From contig OW386289.2 in assembly GCA_936432065.2 (NCBI GenBank), positions 138,992,015 to 139,056,014 on the forward strand: a stretch of DNA of 64,000 nucleotides, in the 5' to 3' direction. The notes beneath the pieces are model-generated. The model did no database searches. It was not told where the DNA came from and was given only the letters and a program-made list of their open reading frames with translations. A program made the translations under genes and the position numbers. The DNA comes from Rutpela maculata. Lineage: Eukaryota; Arthropoda; Insecta; Coleoptera; Cerambycidae. Shown here piece by piece: positions 1 through 11,876 of this stretch. Positions within the stretch are counted from its first letter, which is position 1. Each line of letters starts with the position of its first letter.

Positions 1-52
1 TTTTCTTTTCGGTTGCCACCTTGTATATATTTTTCAACAAAAATGTGTCAGT

Positions 53-1305
53 TCAATTCAATTCAATTCAAAAAGATTTATTAACATTTCAGTTACAAAA
101 AATGCGCCTGAGTTGGAACCCGGTTCAGAGCCGGCCACACCACCACGGCGCGGTAGATGGGTGGCCGGGTGGGGCAGGTCCAGCCTCGGCTAGAACGGTA
201 AGTAAAATGGGTGGAGGTTAGGGCTCCTGTTTTAATAAGAAATAAAACTTAAACCTAACAATTTATTGAAAAATAATCATGAACGATTTTAAAATACTTA
301 GAACTACTTAGAAATAAATAGAAAATGGCGAATTTTGTTTAAGTGCGCACACGCGCACTGTTTTAAGAGGTCGGGTTACTAGTACGGGAAAAACTCAATG
401 AAAAAACCCGTTCGAACAAATGACAACCTTCATCCGATGGTCTACCTGCCTTCGGAAAGGTAGGGTGAAGGGGAAGTTATGATTTAAAAGGTTTTGATTT
501 GTAAGAAGTTATTGGTCGAGAGGGGATTTTAAAAAGAACAAAAAGAAACAAAAGAACAAAAAGAAACAAAAGAACAAAAATAAGACTAATAGAAAGAATA
601 GAGAAGGGGTTTGGGAGTAAAAGGTGGTGAAAGGTAAAAGGTGGTGAAATGGAAATTTTGGTATAGGAAAGATTTGGCTAGGGAGGTTGCCGAAAGATAG
701 GCAACGCCTGGTATGGTAATGGGTGTCTTATATCGAAAAGTAGGGCATTATGCTGTCTGATTCGTGTTATGTCCCGAGTTAGCGGACTGTCGCCCAATTT
801 GAATTGGAAAAATTTTTAGGATGTTTCCCGGACGAAGTCCGCTAGTGAGGTTATGTCGTGGCATCGTACGTAGAGGTCTCTGAGGGAGGTGTACCTACCG
901 GAGTCTGAAATGAGGCGCATAAATTTATGTTCTAAAACTCTAAGTTTCCGCATTGTCGTAGCCGGGATGCTGCACCACACCGGCGCCGCGTATGTGATGG
1001 CCGGCCTAATCACCATCGTATACAACAATTTTTTATTTGTCCTGTTTAGTCCGCTACCCCGCGCCAGGAGCGGATACAGACTCCTGGACATGGAGTAGAC
1101 CTTTCGTACAGTCTCGTTAACGTGGATGTTAAACGTCAGTCTTCTGTCTAAGTTCACCCCCAGATACTTCACGCACCTTTTAATTGGAATTTGGCGACCC
1201 CCTATCGAAATTGGTGTTAAGATGCGGTTCTCAGTGAACCGGCGCGTGAAGAGTATGGACTCCGACTTTTCGGCGTTGATCCGAATCTTCCACTTGAAAA
1301 TATTA
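53..1305 (-). pseudogene. 5'-truncated Jockey-like non-LTR retrotransposon fragment
   Basis: On the minus strand an open stretch from about 1303 to 816 encodes the segment after the RT catalytic core. It contains an ILFTRR segment, then KYLGVNLDRRLTF, then the thumb-like block RPAITYAAPVWC, which is typical of Jockey-clade LINEs. The remainder, 815 to 53, is a GC-richer 3' untranslated region ending in a short TTGAA repeat (53-71 on the plus strand reads as TTCAA units), a microsatellite-type LINE tail. Palm, fingers and endonuclease are absent, so this is a 5'-truncated dead insertion. The family-level call is firm; the exact clade is not. Confidence 0.75.
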
Positions 1306-1667
1306 TTTTCCGCTGTTATTTTATTTTTGTGAAGTAACCACTAAAAGTATGGCAGGTTTCTTCCTTGTGTTAATTACATACACAATATTATTTTTCTTCG
1401 TCACATTTTTTCATTAATATTTTTTTTGGGCTGCCCAGCCTGTATATTTTTCATTAAATGTGTAACAGGTGAAGTAGGAGCTACTGACTAACTAGGAAAA
1501 GAAAACGTCTTGTGTTTTAAATACATACAGATAAAAGCAGGCAATCTGATTCGCACCCGTGAATATGAAATGTCTAGGTACCTATTCGTACGTGTACGTA
1601 CTTGGCTGTAGATTAAGTTGGGTTATTATTTTAATTAAGAAACTATTATAAGTACACCATGTATATA
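1306..1667. other. AT-rich spacer without recognised gene
   Basis: About 360 bases between the LINE fragment and the foldback element. The only structure seen is CAGCCTGTATATTT near 1439, which resembles the sequence at 24-38 on the other side of the LINE fragment. It may be an old transposon end. No coding signal was seen. Confidence 0.4.
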
Positions 1668-2534
1668 CAGGGTGTCCCACTTAAAACTCCCGGTGCCATT
1701 TTCTCGATAAATAAAAGAGATATTTGAGTTCTGTAAAAGGTGGTCACTAGAATATATAAATGATATCAGTTTTGAGTAAAAACGGTCATTTTACAATTTA
1801 AGGTATAGATGGCGATGCGACGCAAAGAAATTATTTGATCCTAGGAACGTTGAAATGGGGTGCAAGTGATGAGATATTACATTCTGAGCAACTTTTAAAA
1901 TACGAACAATTTTCGAAAAATCACTGAAAATCATTTGAATTTCAATATATTTTTTAAATATATGAATCGTCATTACTTTTTAAAAATACATTTTAGACGA
2001 TAAGTCCTTTGGAACATTGTTCATGGTGACTGATTTAGATGGTAATGAAACATATTTATTTCAAAACACAAAATAACTTTTTTTTCAATTCCAATTGCTA
2101 TTTGGAAATAAAAAAAAATTGACATTTCTGTTTATTGTGTATTTGTGTATCTAATTTTTGCGTCATGTTTATGTTGCATGTTCGACTAAATTTTACACTG
2201 TAAATCGAAGACATGAAAAAAAAATGCAATTTTTGTTACTTGAAAAATTACATCGAAGTTCAAATATCTCGAAAACCAGTAATTTTTCGAAAATTGTTCA
2301 TATTAAAAAAGCTGCTTAGAATATAATGCTCCATCTCATGCACTTCATTTCATCATTCCTAGAATCGAACAATTTCTTTGCATCGCAACGCCATCTATAC
2401 CTCAATGTGTAAAATAACCATTTTTATCCAAAACTGAAGTCATTTATATATTCTAGTGGATAACTTCTACAGACTTCAAATATCTTTTTGGTTATCGAGA
2501 AAATTGCGCCTGGAGTTTTAATTGGGACACCCTG
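1668..2534. mobile_element. Foldback/TIR element flanked by TA, CAGGGTGTCCCA ends
   Basis: The left end CAGGGTGTCCCA and the right end TGGGACACCCTG are inverted, each preceded or followed by TA (1666-1667 and 2535-2536), as expected for IS630/Tc1/mariner-type insertion. The inverted similarity is not limited to the ends. About 300 bp on each side pair (roughly 1668-1965 with 2240-2534), with shared blocks such as ATAGATGGCG / CGCCATCTAT and CAAAGAAATT / AATTTCTTTG. No transposase is present, so it is non-autonomous. The arms have diverged by many substitutions, so it is not recent. Confidence 0.8.
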
Positions 2535-3605
2535 TATATGCGAGGTTATGAAGAGGCTCTGGAGTTATTTTTGTTTAATGGCGAAATGCAATTCTATTAC
2601 TACTAAGGTTCATCCTTAATTTAATAAATTGCAATAGGAATTAATAAGTTAGCAAGCAATAATATAATTAAATGACTGGAAAAGAATGATTCAAAATAGT
2701 AAAATCTCTGAGAAAATTAGATCAATTTCACAAAAGATATATAGGACAATATTTTGAATTATATTAAGTTTTTATAGCAGTTGAATCTTTATATTCTATA
2801 TTTCAGCAATAAAACGACTCACATCGCCCTTTTTTATTAAAGAAATAGTCAAGTTGTTGACCAGTAATAAACAAGATTACTGGGTGAAATGTGTCGGATC
2901 ATCAATCAAGCAAAAAGCCGCGAGCAGACGCTTAGACCGTGGTATTATTTCGGGCTAGAAGGAGAGGAAAAGTCAATACAATTACATAAATCAGGGCTGA
3001 TATGACAATATCGGGTGTTAGGAGTATAACCAATATGATCCAGGAGAAAGAAGGCGATCTGACATTGAGGAATGGGTCTGGATCAGAGGGAAACGACGGG
3101 ATGACGGGAACTCGTGACCGAATTATCGAGATACGTGTGCCTTTAATCCGTATTAAATAAATCCATGGCACTCACTAAATGAAGTGGAGGAAGATTTACA
3201 TACGGGGAAATCGATAATGGACTTACTAGGATATATTTATTTGACTATTGAAATATGCTTTTGATATAACTTTAGAAAACTTCATTTCTTGTAAAATAAA
3301 ATAGAAATGTACTTTATTCTCCAAAGAAATAGATAAATGTATAGACAGAGAGGCATTTATTTAACTTAATTTTAGTTACATTTTAAAAATACCTGTTTTC
3401 TAAATGTAAACGTAAGTTATCACAATAAAATTATCAATCTTAATATGTTTTATATAAAAAACGTACAGACAAAAAATAGTAACAGCAGGTCAAAAGATAA
3501 ATTGTAAATAAATTCTTATGATGTATTAATTATACTTCTATTAATCTATTAATTTATTCTATCCAATTCATCTATTCTATTATAACTAATCTACCTATCT
3601 AATAT
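2535..3605. other. AT-rich spacer, no recognised gene
   Basis: About 1.07 kb. 2880-3180 is more GC-rich and partly open on the minus strand (79 codons), but the translation has no recognised domain and no clear splice signals. The rest is AT-rich, low-complexity sequence. Confidence 0.4.
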
Positions 3606-5132
3606 ATCCCAGCAAATATTTAGGTATTATTTGACGTCAAATCTACCTAAATTATGTATAATAAATTTAGTCGCAAAGTTAGAATTAACTATGTTTTGGT
3701 AAAATTTACGTTGACGCTACGTGAAATCGACATAAGTGGAGAATAAGACGACGTCGAAATTAAGTTATATCGACTATGTCAGGTAAAATTACACATAAAT
3801 CGTACTTGTGGTCGCACAATATATTTGAATATATTCGGTTACTAATACCTGTTTAGGATAATTTTTACTTAAATTCGACGTTAACTCGACATCGAGTTGA
3901 CTAGCTTTAGGTAGAATTTACGGGCGTATTGGAAAATGTTGGAAAATGACTCCAAGAGGAAAAAAAAATATTTTTGTAGTTATTTGGTATTTTTTTTCTA
4001 TAAGTAGTCGAAATATTGTTGTCAGTCACCTACAGAATTGAAGAGATACGTAACTCACAATAACGATTCAAAATGAATGTCGGTAACTAAAATAAATCCA
4101 ATTTATAGTAGTACTGCTATTTCTACTAGTCAATCAGGTTGGGATGGCCCATTTTGCCTAGGGATCTACAGTTTAGCGTGGACTCCAAACCACGGTCCTC
4201 GACCACCAACTTTGACCCACCCTGGTCCACTCATCACCTTCCATGGCGGCTCAATAGCCCGAGATTCCCGGGTCTCCTGGGCCAGCCACCGCCTTTCAAA
4301 GTGGTTCACTAGCCCTAGGATTTTCTTTGTTGGTAGACTACCAACTATTTGATGAGATCATGGATCACCCATCCAAGTGCCGGACTCGTTAACAATGCGC
4401 CTCCAAAATATTCATCTATAAGGAAATTCTTATTGCCAAATAAAAAAATTATATTAATAGTTGGAGCCGAAAGAATGCTATATTTGTTAAATATGAGTTT
4501 ACAGGTATAATTGTGTATTTTTTTACCTTCCATACACACTCATTTTAAAAATTTCAATTTGGAATCATACTCTAGTTGTACTAAGAAAATATGGGGTATT
4601 GAGCTAATTTAACCTTAAAGATAACTGCCTTTGAAAATGCAACTACAAAAGATAATTGACCTAATAGTTGAAATCAGGTAGATAATCTAGGTAGAATTTA
4701 TCTACCTAATATTACTTCAATAAAAGTGACCAAATAAGTTGCTATTTAGGTATACATTACTTAAAATTTAGAACAAAATCTACCTAGTAAGATATTCGAC
4801 TATTAGGAATATTTTAAGTCGCTAAAAATGTAAATACTACTTAGCTATATTTCGGCCTTATTGGAAATTTATCCTTGAGGTCAATTTTGGTAGATTTTTT
4901 AGTAGCTTTTCACTCGCTGTTTTCGCTAAATTTACTTTCAAAGAAAATTATGTATGAGGTGGATTAATTGGTATTATTTATGTAAACTGAAATCTAAATT
5001 AAGACCAACTGGTAAATTTGTACCTGAAGTGTATTTTTCTAGTCAATTTTATGTCATAATTACCTAAATATGTAAATTCTTCTTTTATCAAGCCGAGTTG
5101 GAGCTAATTTTAACAAAAATATTTGCTGGGAT
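3606..5132. mobile_element. Non-autonomous TIR element with ATCCCAGCAAATATT ends
   Basis: Position 3606 begins ATCCCAGCAAATATT and 5118-5132 is its exact inverted copy AATATTTGCTGGGAT, giving a 1.53-kb unit. Between the ends the motif CTACCTA and its reverse TAGGTAG recur many times in both halves, like subterminal protein-binding repeats. No transposase is encoded. A GC-richer block at about 4120-4430 looks like a later insertion. The superfamily is not assigned because no clear target duplication is visible. Confidence 0.65.
4120..4430 (-). repeat. Possible second SINE with 5S-like head
   Basis: The block is distinctly GC-richer than its surroundings. On the minus strand its start contains CACTTGGATGGGTGATC, close to the internal control region of 5S rRNA (ACTTGGATGGGTGACC). 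The remaining 250 bp do not match the SINE at 5411-5806. It could be another 5S-headed SINE family inserted in the TIR element, or a chance similarity. No tail or target duplication was identified. Confidence 0.3.
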
Positions 5133-5399
5133 CATTATATCTAATCTATAATTATCTATTAATAGTGACTTAAAATTACTGTAAAAGAATAAGTTCCAAA
5201 ATTATAATTAGAGATGCTATGTTCTACTGAGGTATTCATATATTCATTTATTGAATGAAAACAGTACTTTTGAATATAGTACTTGACCTTAATTTCAAAT
5301 TTATTATATTCAGGTGCTTTGAAACTTTCTGGGAATTTATTATGTAACTCTAGGTCTAGAGAATTTCTTGCCAGTTTTGTGAGACAAAATTTTGATGTT

Positions 5400-5410
5400 T
5401 TCAGGTAGTT
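5400..5410. repeat. Target-site duplication of the SINE (left copy)
   Basis: TTCAGGTAGTT here is repeated exactly at 5807-5817, immediately outside the SINE. It defines the insertion point and the pre-insertion LINE sequence. Confidence 0.88.
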
Positions 5411-5806
5411 TTTTTTTTTTTTTTTTTTTAACTGTTTAACGTCGGCCTATTTCCGCTACCAGGGCCTATCACCGACGCCAGGAGACGAGCTACCCCCAAC
5501 CTGGAAATTTTGCCGAACCTCTTCCCTTAAGAAGAGTAGGGATCTTTTACTTGCCTAACATTTAATAGACAAGGGACCGCCTGCTTTACATCCCCTCCGA
5601 AGGATGGTATATCCACTACGTAATCCTCGTCTGAAATTACGTAACTTCCGAGTATACACTGATATACAAGCCTCTAGAAGGTGGGACGAGAACGCTGTAT
5701 TTCCCAAGATAGGTGGGTCACCCATCCAAGTACTAACCGCGCTCGACGTTGCTTCAACGAAATATCGACTGATATTCACATTGAAGTCGCCTCTACGCTC
5801 GCCCCT
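5411..5806 (-). mobile_element. Full-length 5S rRNA-derived SINE (SINE3-like)
   Basis: On the minus strand the head (about 5770-5690) reads as a 5S rRNA relative: GAAGCAACGTCGAGCGCGG followed by TTAGTACTTGGATGGGTGAC, which spans the box A to box C internal RNA polymerase III promoter of 5S genes. A unique body follows, and the element ends in a T21 run on the plus strand (5409-5429), which is its poly(A) tail. Perfect 11-bp target duplications flank it. SINEs of this type are non-coding and are mobilised by a LINE partner. It sits inside a LINE pseudogene in the same orientation. Confidence 0.88.
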
Positions 5807-5817
5807 TCAGGTAGTTT
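5807..5817. repeat. Target-site duplication of the SINE (right copy)
   Basis: TTCAGGTAGTT, the exact partner of 5400-5410. Confidence 0.88.
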
Positions 5818-6868
5818 GCCGACCTAGTATTGTAGTCATAATAATATGCAAAAATGGAGTATGAATTTTTATTGCAATGAACTGCAGGATGTTATAGTAA
5901 GCATATAGAGATGGAACTGGCATTGTTTTCAAACAGATGAATAAAGGTCTACAATGCCTTAAGGGATGGACATCAGCAAACACTCTCATATACCTCTCTT
6001 GTAACGCAAATATTTATCAGCGTCAGTGGAGTTGCCTCAGAAGATAATAACCATTGCTGATTTGCGACTGGATAAGTGTTTCAGTATTCACCAATTTTTT
6101 AAGTTGGCGTAAAAGAAATATATATCCTGACGTTTTATTGCACAGCTATTTAATATGAGTGGACCAATGCCGAAAATCATCTAAAATATCTTCAAGAATC
6201 TTTACAAGTTCATCTACATTTAAAGAATAATTTGAGAAAAAAAAACTTCTGTGTTTCGTCTCTGTTGGGTTTGAGTAAATTATTATTATACCAACGTTCA
6301 GCAAGATTTTCAGTTTCATTTATCATTAATTCCAGATCATCCATATTTTTGTTCTGATTTATTAGTGTTGCGCCATCTGCATACAGTGTACGTTGTCTGG
6401 AAAGGATAAAAAGTAAATCATTTATAAATATAATGAATAATACAGGACCTAAAATTGTTCCTTGAGACACACCGTGTACCAAAGTTCTAAAATCAGATAT
6501 AAGTATCATTGTTACTATATACACAGTATTTATGTGTATTCAGATGATAAGATTCCAACACTTTTAAAAGAGTGCCTCTAATACCATAGAAATTAAGTTT
6601 ATGTATTAATAAGTTGTGAGAGACACAGTCGAATGCCTTGCTAAGGGTGGCCAGCGTAACTACTGTATAAGCTCCTTCCTCAAAACCTTGGACAATGTCC
6701 CTTGCAACTTTGTAGATGGCATCCGTAGTTGAACATTTTTTTCTGAAGCCAAATTGGCATTTATGAAATAGGGAATATTTTTCTAAAATGATCATAATTC
6801 AGTTTTTTTAATATGATTTCAATAACCTTTCCAAACATTGATATGATTGATATTGGTTGTTATGATTG

Positions 6869-9800
6869 ATTTGGATAATCTCGTTATAAAATTCAAACGA
6901 TACTTGTTTTAGTCATCGTTAAAGTACAAATATACTTAAAAACAAGAACATTCATATTTTGACAAAACAAATCTTACAAAGCACATGATACGTTTTTATG
7001 GTGTGTTTTTATTCCGCAAGTTATAATAAGGTCTATTAGCTGATTTCTTACTGTTTTTCTGAAAAGTTTTAGGGGATGTATATTTTACAGGGTCACTGAT
7101 AAGTGATTATATCTATATTTCTGTAGTGCCTTAGTATAGATTTTAAATTTTTGTGTGTGACTTGACTAGGGATAGGCAATGGACTTTACGAGCTTGATAG
7201 ATATTATAGTAGCTTCCAGGAGTATCAATCAGATATTTATTTTTATGAATTATGTGAGAAAACATAGTGGTCTCATTAGTCTCTGAAAAGTGACTTACAT
7301 TTGTATCACAATGATCATCTTTGTAAAATAAATATGCTATTTAATAGCCTCAGGTGTGGAGAGGGGTGGGGAGGAGTGTTGAGAGAGGGGGGGGGGGGGG
7401 GGGAATTGAAACAGAATGGAACAAAAGTCGGAAATTCAATAAACCTTATTATCTTCTTATCGGCTCATTAATTTTGAAGAACACAATCAAGTTCGTCACA
7501 ACGTCGACTTAGAAGGATATAAGTTTGCTTTTATTATTTATCTAAATAAACCAATTAAATACCTTCAGGGTGAATGCTGTGGGTTTTGAATGGGGATGTA
7601 AAAATACTCCACCTTCAATTCTACATCTAGGGCAATTTGCATGGTACAAAGGTCAATAAAAACCAAATTGAAGGTATTTGACTCAGCTATCAGCAAAGAA
7701 ATTTTTTACCAAAAATTAGTATTTTTTGAGATATTTCTAAAAATCCATTTTTCACAACTTTGCCCGTATGCACTGTTTGAAATTAGAACCTCATTAGTTT
7801 CTTAATATTACATCTAAAAACCCTCAAATTTTCATTGACTCCATAATTTTTGTTTTTGATTTTAAAATCTATTTTTTTGTACTATAATATTGGAGATATG
7901 TAGAACCCATAACAAAATATATTTCTGGTAAAAGGCATTATTTAATTGAAAGCAGGTGGCTTTACAAACGGTAAGGACCTGCATTATAGTTTCTATCCTT
8001 AACATAATTCTATTCGCCCATTCCCATCAATTTGCAATTTGTTTTTAATTATTATTAATGTTTTATCGTTTTATGTGCTGAAACATTTGTTAAATATTTA
8101 CTACATTAAAACTCGACAGTAAAAAAATAATTAATTGTACAAAAACCTCTTTCTACTATATTATTAAAAAATGTCTGTATATCTGCGCATCACGATTGAA
8201 TTAAACATCTAGTTTAGCCGTCGAGAAAAACCAGAAAAGAACATTTTTCTCAGAACTGGAATTTGAAATACTACCACATGATTAACGTTGATGTTATCGT
8301 CATATATCTTGAATAAATTATAAAAATAAATACTAATTTCTATGGATTAAAACGACTGATATCTCCAAGTATAAATAACAAATCATTTATCCGCATAATA
8401 ATTACTTTACATACAACTAGAAAAATCGAAATACCAACATAGTTGACGTTACAGTTAAAACTGCCTTATTTATTAATATTATTATATGCTATCATAAATG
8501 ATTCCGTTTACATATACGGAGAATTTGCGTAGAAATATTTAATAAAACAAACAACAAAAGTAAAGTAGGAGACTCGTAGCCGGTTATTTTTTTAAATGGT
8601 ATCTGTAATACTGTCGGAGATCTAGAGGTAAATACTAACAGCTCTTTGTAGCTCCAGGCTAATCGTGAGGACCTTGGCTGATGAAGGCCTTCCTGCTTCA
8701 TACATCTTCGACTTGCCATCTTATCCTACTTATTATCTAACCTACGATATTTTTTATTCAAAGATTATTAAGAGAATAAATTAGAAATAACTAGTAGTTT
8801 ATCGGTATTTATTGCCAATGTGACATATCACAAGTGGATTTATGATATTGAAGATGTGACTAAAAGAGAAAGTTATAGTTGTATAGTGCAGTTCTCAAGT
8901 ATTTAAACCATGTCAAATAGTTTACAACCATTAATGGTTTCGAGTACATATGTTTGCTTTTAACCAGAGGATGAAAGGTTAAATGCCTGTTTTTCTTTCA
9001 GTTTTGGAGAATATTTATAGATTCTGAGAGTGGAATAATGTATACTCACTATGTTAAAAAGGTTGACATATTCTTTTATATAAAATAAAAATGCTTTTTC
9101 AAACGAACATGCTACGTAAATTAGGTAATAGATTATCGAAAGAATTTATTTCGGACTATGAACACTTTACCAGTATTTGTGTTATTCTTTCTTGTAGCAG
9201 TGGATTACTCATCAAAAAGATTTTGTTTAAAAGTATTATGATACTAAATAAAAATGTTTTTAATTTCATGTAACTTAATTTGTATTATTTTTGGTGTCTA
9301 AAGCAGTAAATAATTGAAGAAAATAAAGTTCACCTGCAAGTTTAATACGAAATAACTATGTCTCCTGTGAATGACAAAAAAATTTTTTTTGATTACGAAA
9401 CTGCCTTTTTTGAAGATGATGTTGGTATCAGGTGTAGGGGTATGTAGCATTTAATTTCATTTTTAAATGCGTATGTACTTGTTAAAAAACTACATATAAA
9501 TCGTTAGTAAATCAAAAGTGTACACCCCGTAAATTATTTTATCCAATAAATGCTATGCATATAACATTCATTCATGGGTCAAATTATTATTATTTTTTAA
9601 ATTTATTCCCGGAGGGGCTGCACAGTTTTCCAAATAGATAGAAAACCTCGCAGTAAGTGGCCAATAGCTTTAAAAATTGTAAAACCATCTAGCAAATTAT
9701 GTTAAGTGAAACAAATTCAAATCCAAGAGATTATTATAGGTATTTTGAAACTTAACCTAACATATTATCTATAAATGCAGATACAAATATAAATAACTTA

Positions 9801-11477
9801 CTTTAGTGAAAAAATCATCCTGTAGAAAATGTTGACTATAATACACACACATACATTTGCTAGGTGATTTTCCAATTTTTTAAAGCTATTATCCTCTTGC
9901 TGCGAAGTTTTTTACAAAAACTGCATTGACACGATTTAAAATGTTACTAACATGGTCCACGACTTTAAACAGATAGTAAAGGTTCCCGGAACGTCGCGGC
10001 TACTATCAAAGCTACTTGAAAGTGGTTGCAACTTCGAAGGTCGTCCCACTGGTAATTAGGACGTCCCCATGCACCGGGAAAGCTACGTAGAAGTCGCATA
10101 ACTTTAAAGTAACCACTAGTGGGAAAAACTATGAGGCAGCGACTACGGATATATTAAATGAATTTCCTATCTCAGTTACTATTACCTTGGTGCTAGTTGG
10201 GATATGTACATACTGATAGACCTATTAAAAAATTATAGGTTTATTTCTCTAGCTAACATTAATTTATTGGCCAAATTTCAATCAGATTGAATTTTTCGTT
10301 CTTAAGTTATCCATTACAAGCAACGTGACAGAAGGACTGATGGATATTTTGAAAGTTATTCTGAATTCGACGACTAACCCAATTATATGAAAAATGCAAT
10401 TTAAATTTAGTTTCTATAATTTTTTGACTCGTTTTTTGACAACATCAAGCAGTGAGAGGAAATCTAGAGGGTTAGTGATTTAGGGAAAACCAGATAGTAA
10501 GTGAACCAAGGGATGTGACGTATAATAAAGGAAAGAAAAGTAAAATAATGTATGATCATAAAACAGCTGTGAGGTACTGTAAATAAGAAAAAGTATCTTG
10601 ATAATGAAAATAGACCATCCATAAAAATTATGAAATTGAATAAAAAAAAGTTTTTTTAACCCTTAGAATAACATAAAATTGTGACACGTAGACTGATTTT
10701 TAAGAATTGCACTTTTATTAAATATGTAATAAAGAAATAAAGGAGGGTGAAAATGCCTAATCAGTATTTTTGGTACAAGCTTGCTCTTAGAGAGGAAAAA
10801 AAATAATTCTAGGAACCAATGTTTTAAAGCAGAAGTATACAAGAATTTGTGTTATACTGTAAGGTTGTATATAGTGATTAATATTGTGGTTGAAAACACC
10901 GTTACAGAATAACAAACACATAAAACAATTAATTATTTATTAAATAATCTTTCTGCAGATATGCTTTAAAAATAAGGATCACGAAAATCCTGTTTACCAT
11001 GCAATAACAGATTTATGAATAAATAACAAACCATTTATTTATACAATTGCATTATTGTTGATTAATAGTTACTTGGACTTATTTATAATTATAGAAAATT
11101 TGCATATAATACTACATTTTATAATAAATATAATTTCATTTTGTGTCATATTTTTTCCCAAAAATAATAAGTAAACCACTCCTGTCTCAATGATTGATTA
11201 TAACAGTTTGAGGTGAGTTAAATGTTAATGAGAAATTTCTTAAAATGTCGTGTTATAGAAAAAATCGTTTGTGACAACTAAAAACTATCTAAAAAATACC
11301 CGAATACTCTTTCAGTTGAGAATAAGATTTTGAACAGAGAAGTGTGAATCCCTTCGACGTTAAAGCCTGTTTACATTCAGTTTTGATGAGTAGACTTTTA
11401 GACAATTTAAAAAAAAATAATTGACCAGGCCCCTTGTGCGAAATTGGCTATTAGTGGAGACACAATGAATCAGTAAG
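6869..11477. other. 4.6-kb AT-rich region without recognised genes
   Basis: No convincing coding sequence was found. Minor structures are a homopolymeric G run (7387-7403), an 11-bp inverted pair AAATACCTTCA / TGAAGGTATTT around 7557-7680 that could be a small degenerate MITE, a 75-codon minus-strand open stretch at 8492-8719 in a GC-richer patch without a recognised domain, and a GC-richer patch at about 9955-10160. The rest is AT-rich and unassigned. Confidence 0.4.
7387..7403 (+). repeat. G17 homopolymer
   Basis: Seventeen consecutive G follow a GA-rich run (7364-7386). It could form G-quadruplexes and is prone to slippage and assembly error. Confidence 0.9.
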
Positions 11478-11876
11478 AATTGAAGACACAAGTGGATGAA
11501 GGGTCTTTGTGACATTTTCGAAAAAAACGAGTTTTTTATATGAATGAAGGCTATAAGTAAAAGCAAAAATATCTGATTTATAAATTTGTAAAGGGTCTAT
11601 ATACTGTTGAAGTTGGTAGGTTGTGAAAAACTTTGAGATCAATTATCTCAAAATCACTTTGTTGAAAAAAAACGATTTTTTTATATGAATGAAGGCTATA
11701 AATACAAAATTCCCCCAGGTACATTACATTTGATTCTAATGCAAAACTATCTGATATATAAATTTATAAAGGATTTATGTACTGTTGAAGTTGGTAGGTT
11801 GTTAAAAACTTTGAGATCAATTATCTCAAGAACACTTTGTTGTTACATAGATCCTTTATCCACTTGTGTCTTCAAT
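11478..11876. repeat. Tandem duplication bracketed by an inverted repeat
   Basis: A unit of about 145-180 bp starting with GAAAAAAACGA occurs twice head to tail (11519-11662 and 11663-11841). Both copies contain ATGAATGAAGGCTATAA, GTTGAAGTTGGTAGGTTG and TTTGAGATCAATTATCTCA. The second copy carries about 36 extra bases. The pair is bracketed by inverted 24-bp segments, 11479-11502 (TTGAAGACACAAGTGGAT core) and 11853-11876. This is a foldback-like arrangement without a coding region. Confidence 0.75.

Larger units (their letters stand above)
5175..6868 (-). pseudogene. Dead Jockey/CR1-type LINE (RT domain), split by a SINE
   Basis: Minus strand. Reading from 6868 there is a PISIISMFGKVIE segment, then CQFGFRKKCST, then motif A as TLSKAFDCVSH (the catalytic Asp of DLSKAFD is replaced by Thr), then GVSQGTILGPVLF, then motif C as YADGA (the YADD box is broken). 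Several frameshifts are needed, for example near 6795 and 6500. Downstream, 5989-5820 carries VPSLYAYYNILQFI, and the C-terminal block resumes on the other side of the SINE at about 5400-5180 with LHNKFPESFKAPE and FHSINEYM. The endonuclease domain is missing. Both catalytic Asp positions are altered, so it is inactive. Confidence 0.8.

Noticed and set aside
21..221. 66-codon open stretch at the window start
   Set aside because: It overlaps the 3' UTR of a minus-strand LINE fragment and shows no domain or splice context.
20..1460. Similar flanks CACCTTGTATATATTT and CAGCCTGTATATTT as target duplication of the first LINE
   Set aside because: Too diverged and too long for a LINE duplication. 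More likely two old transposon ends of similar type.
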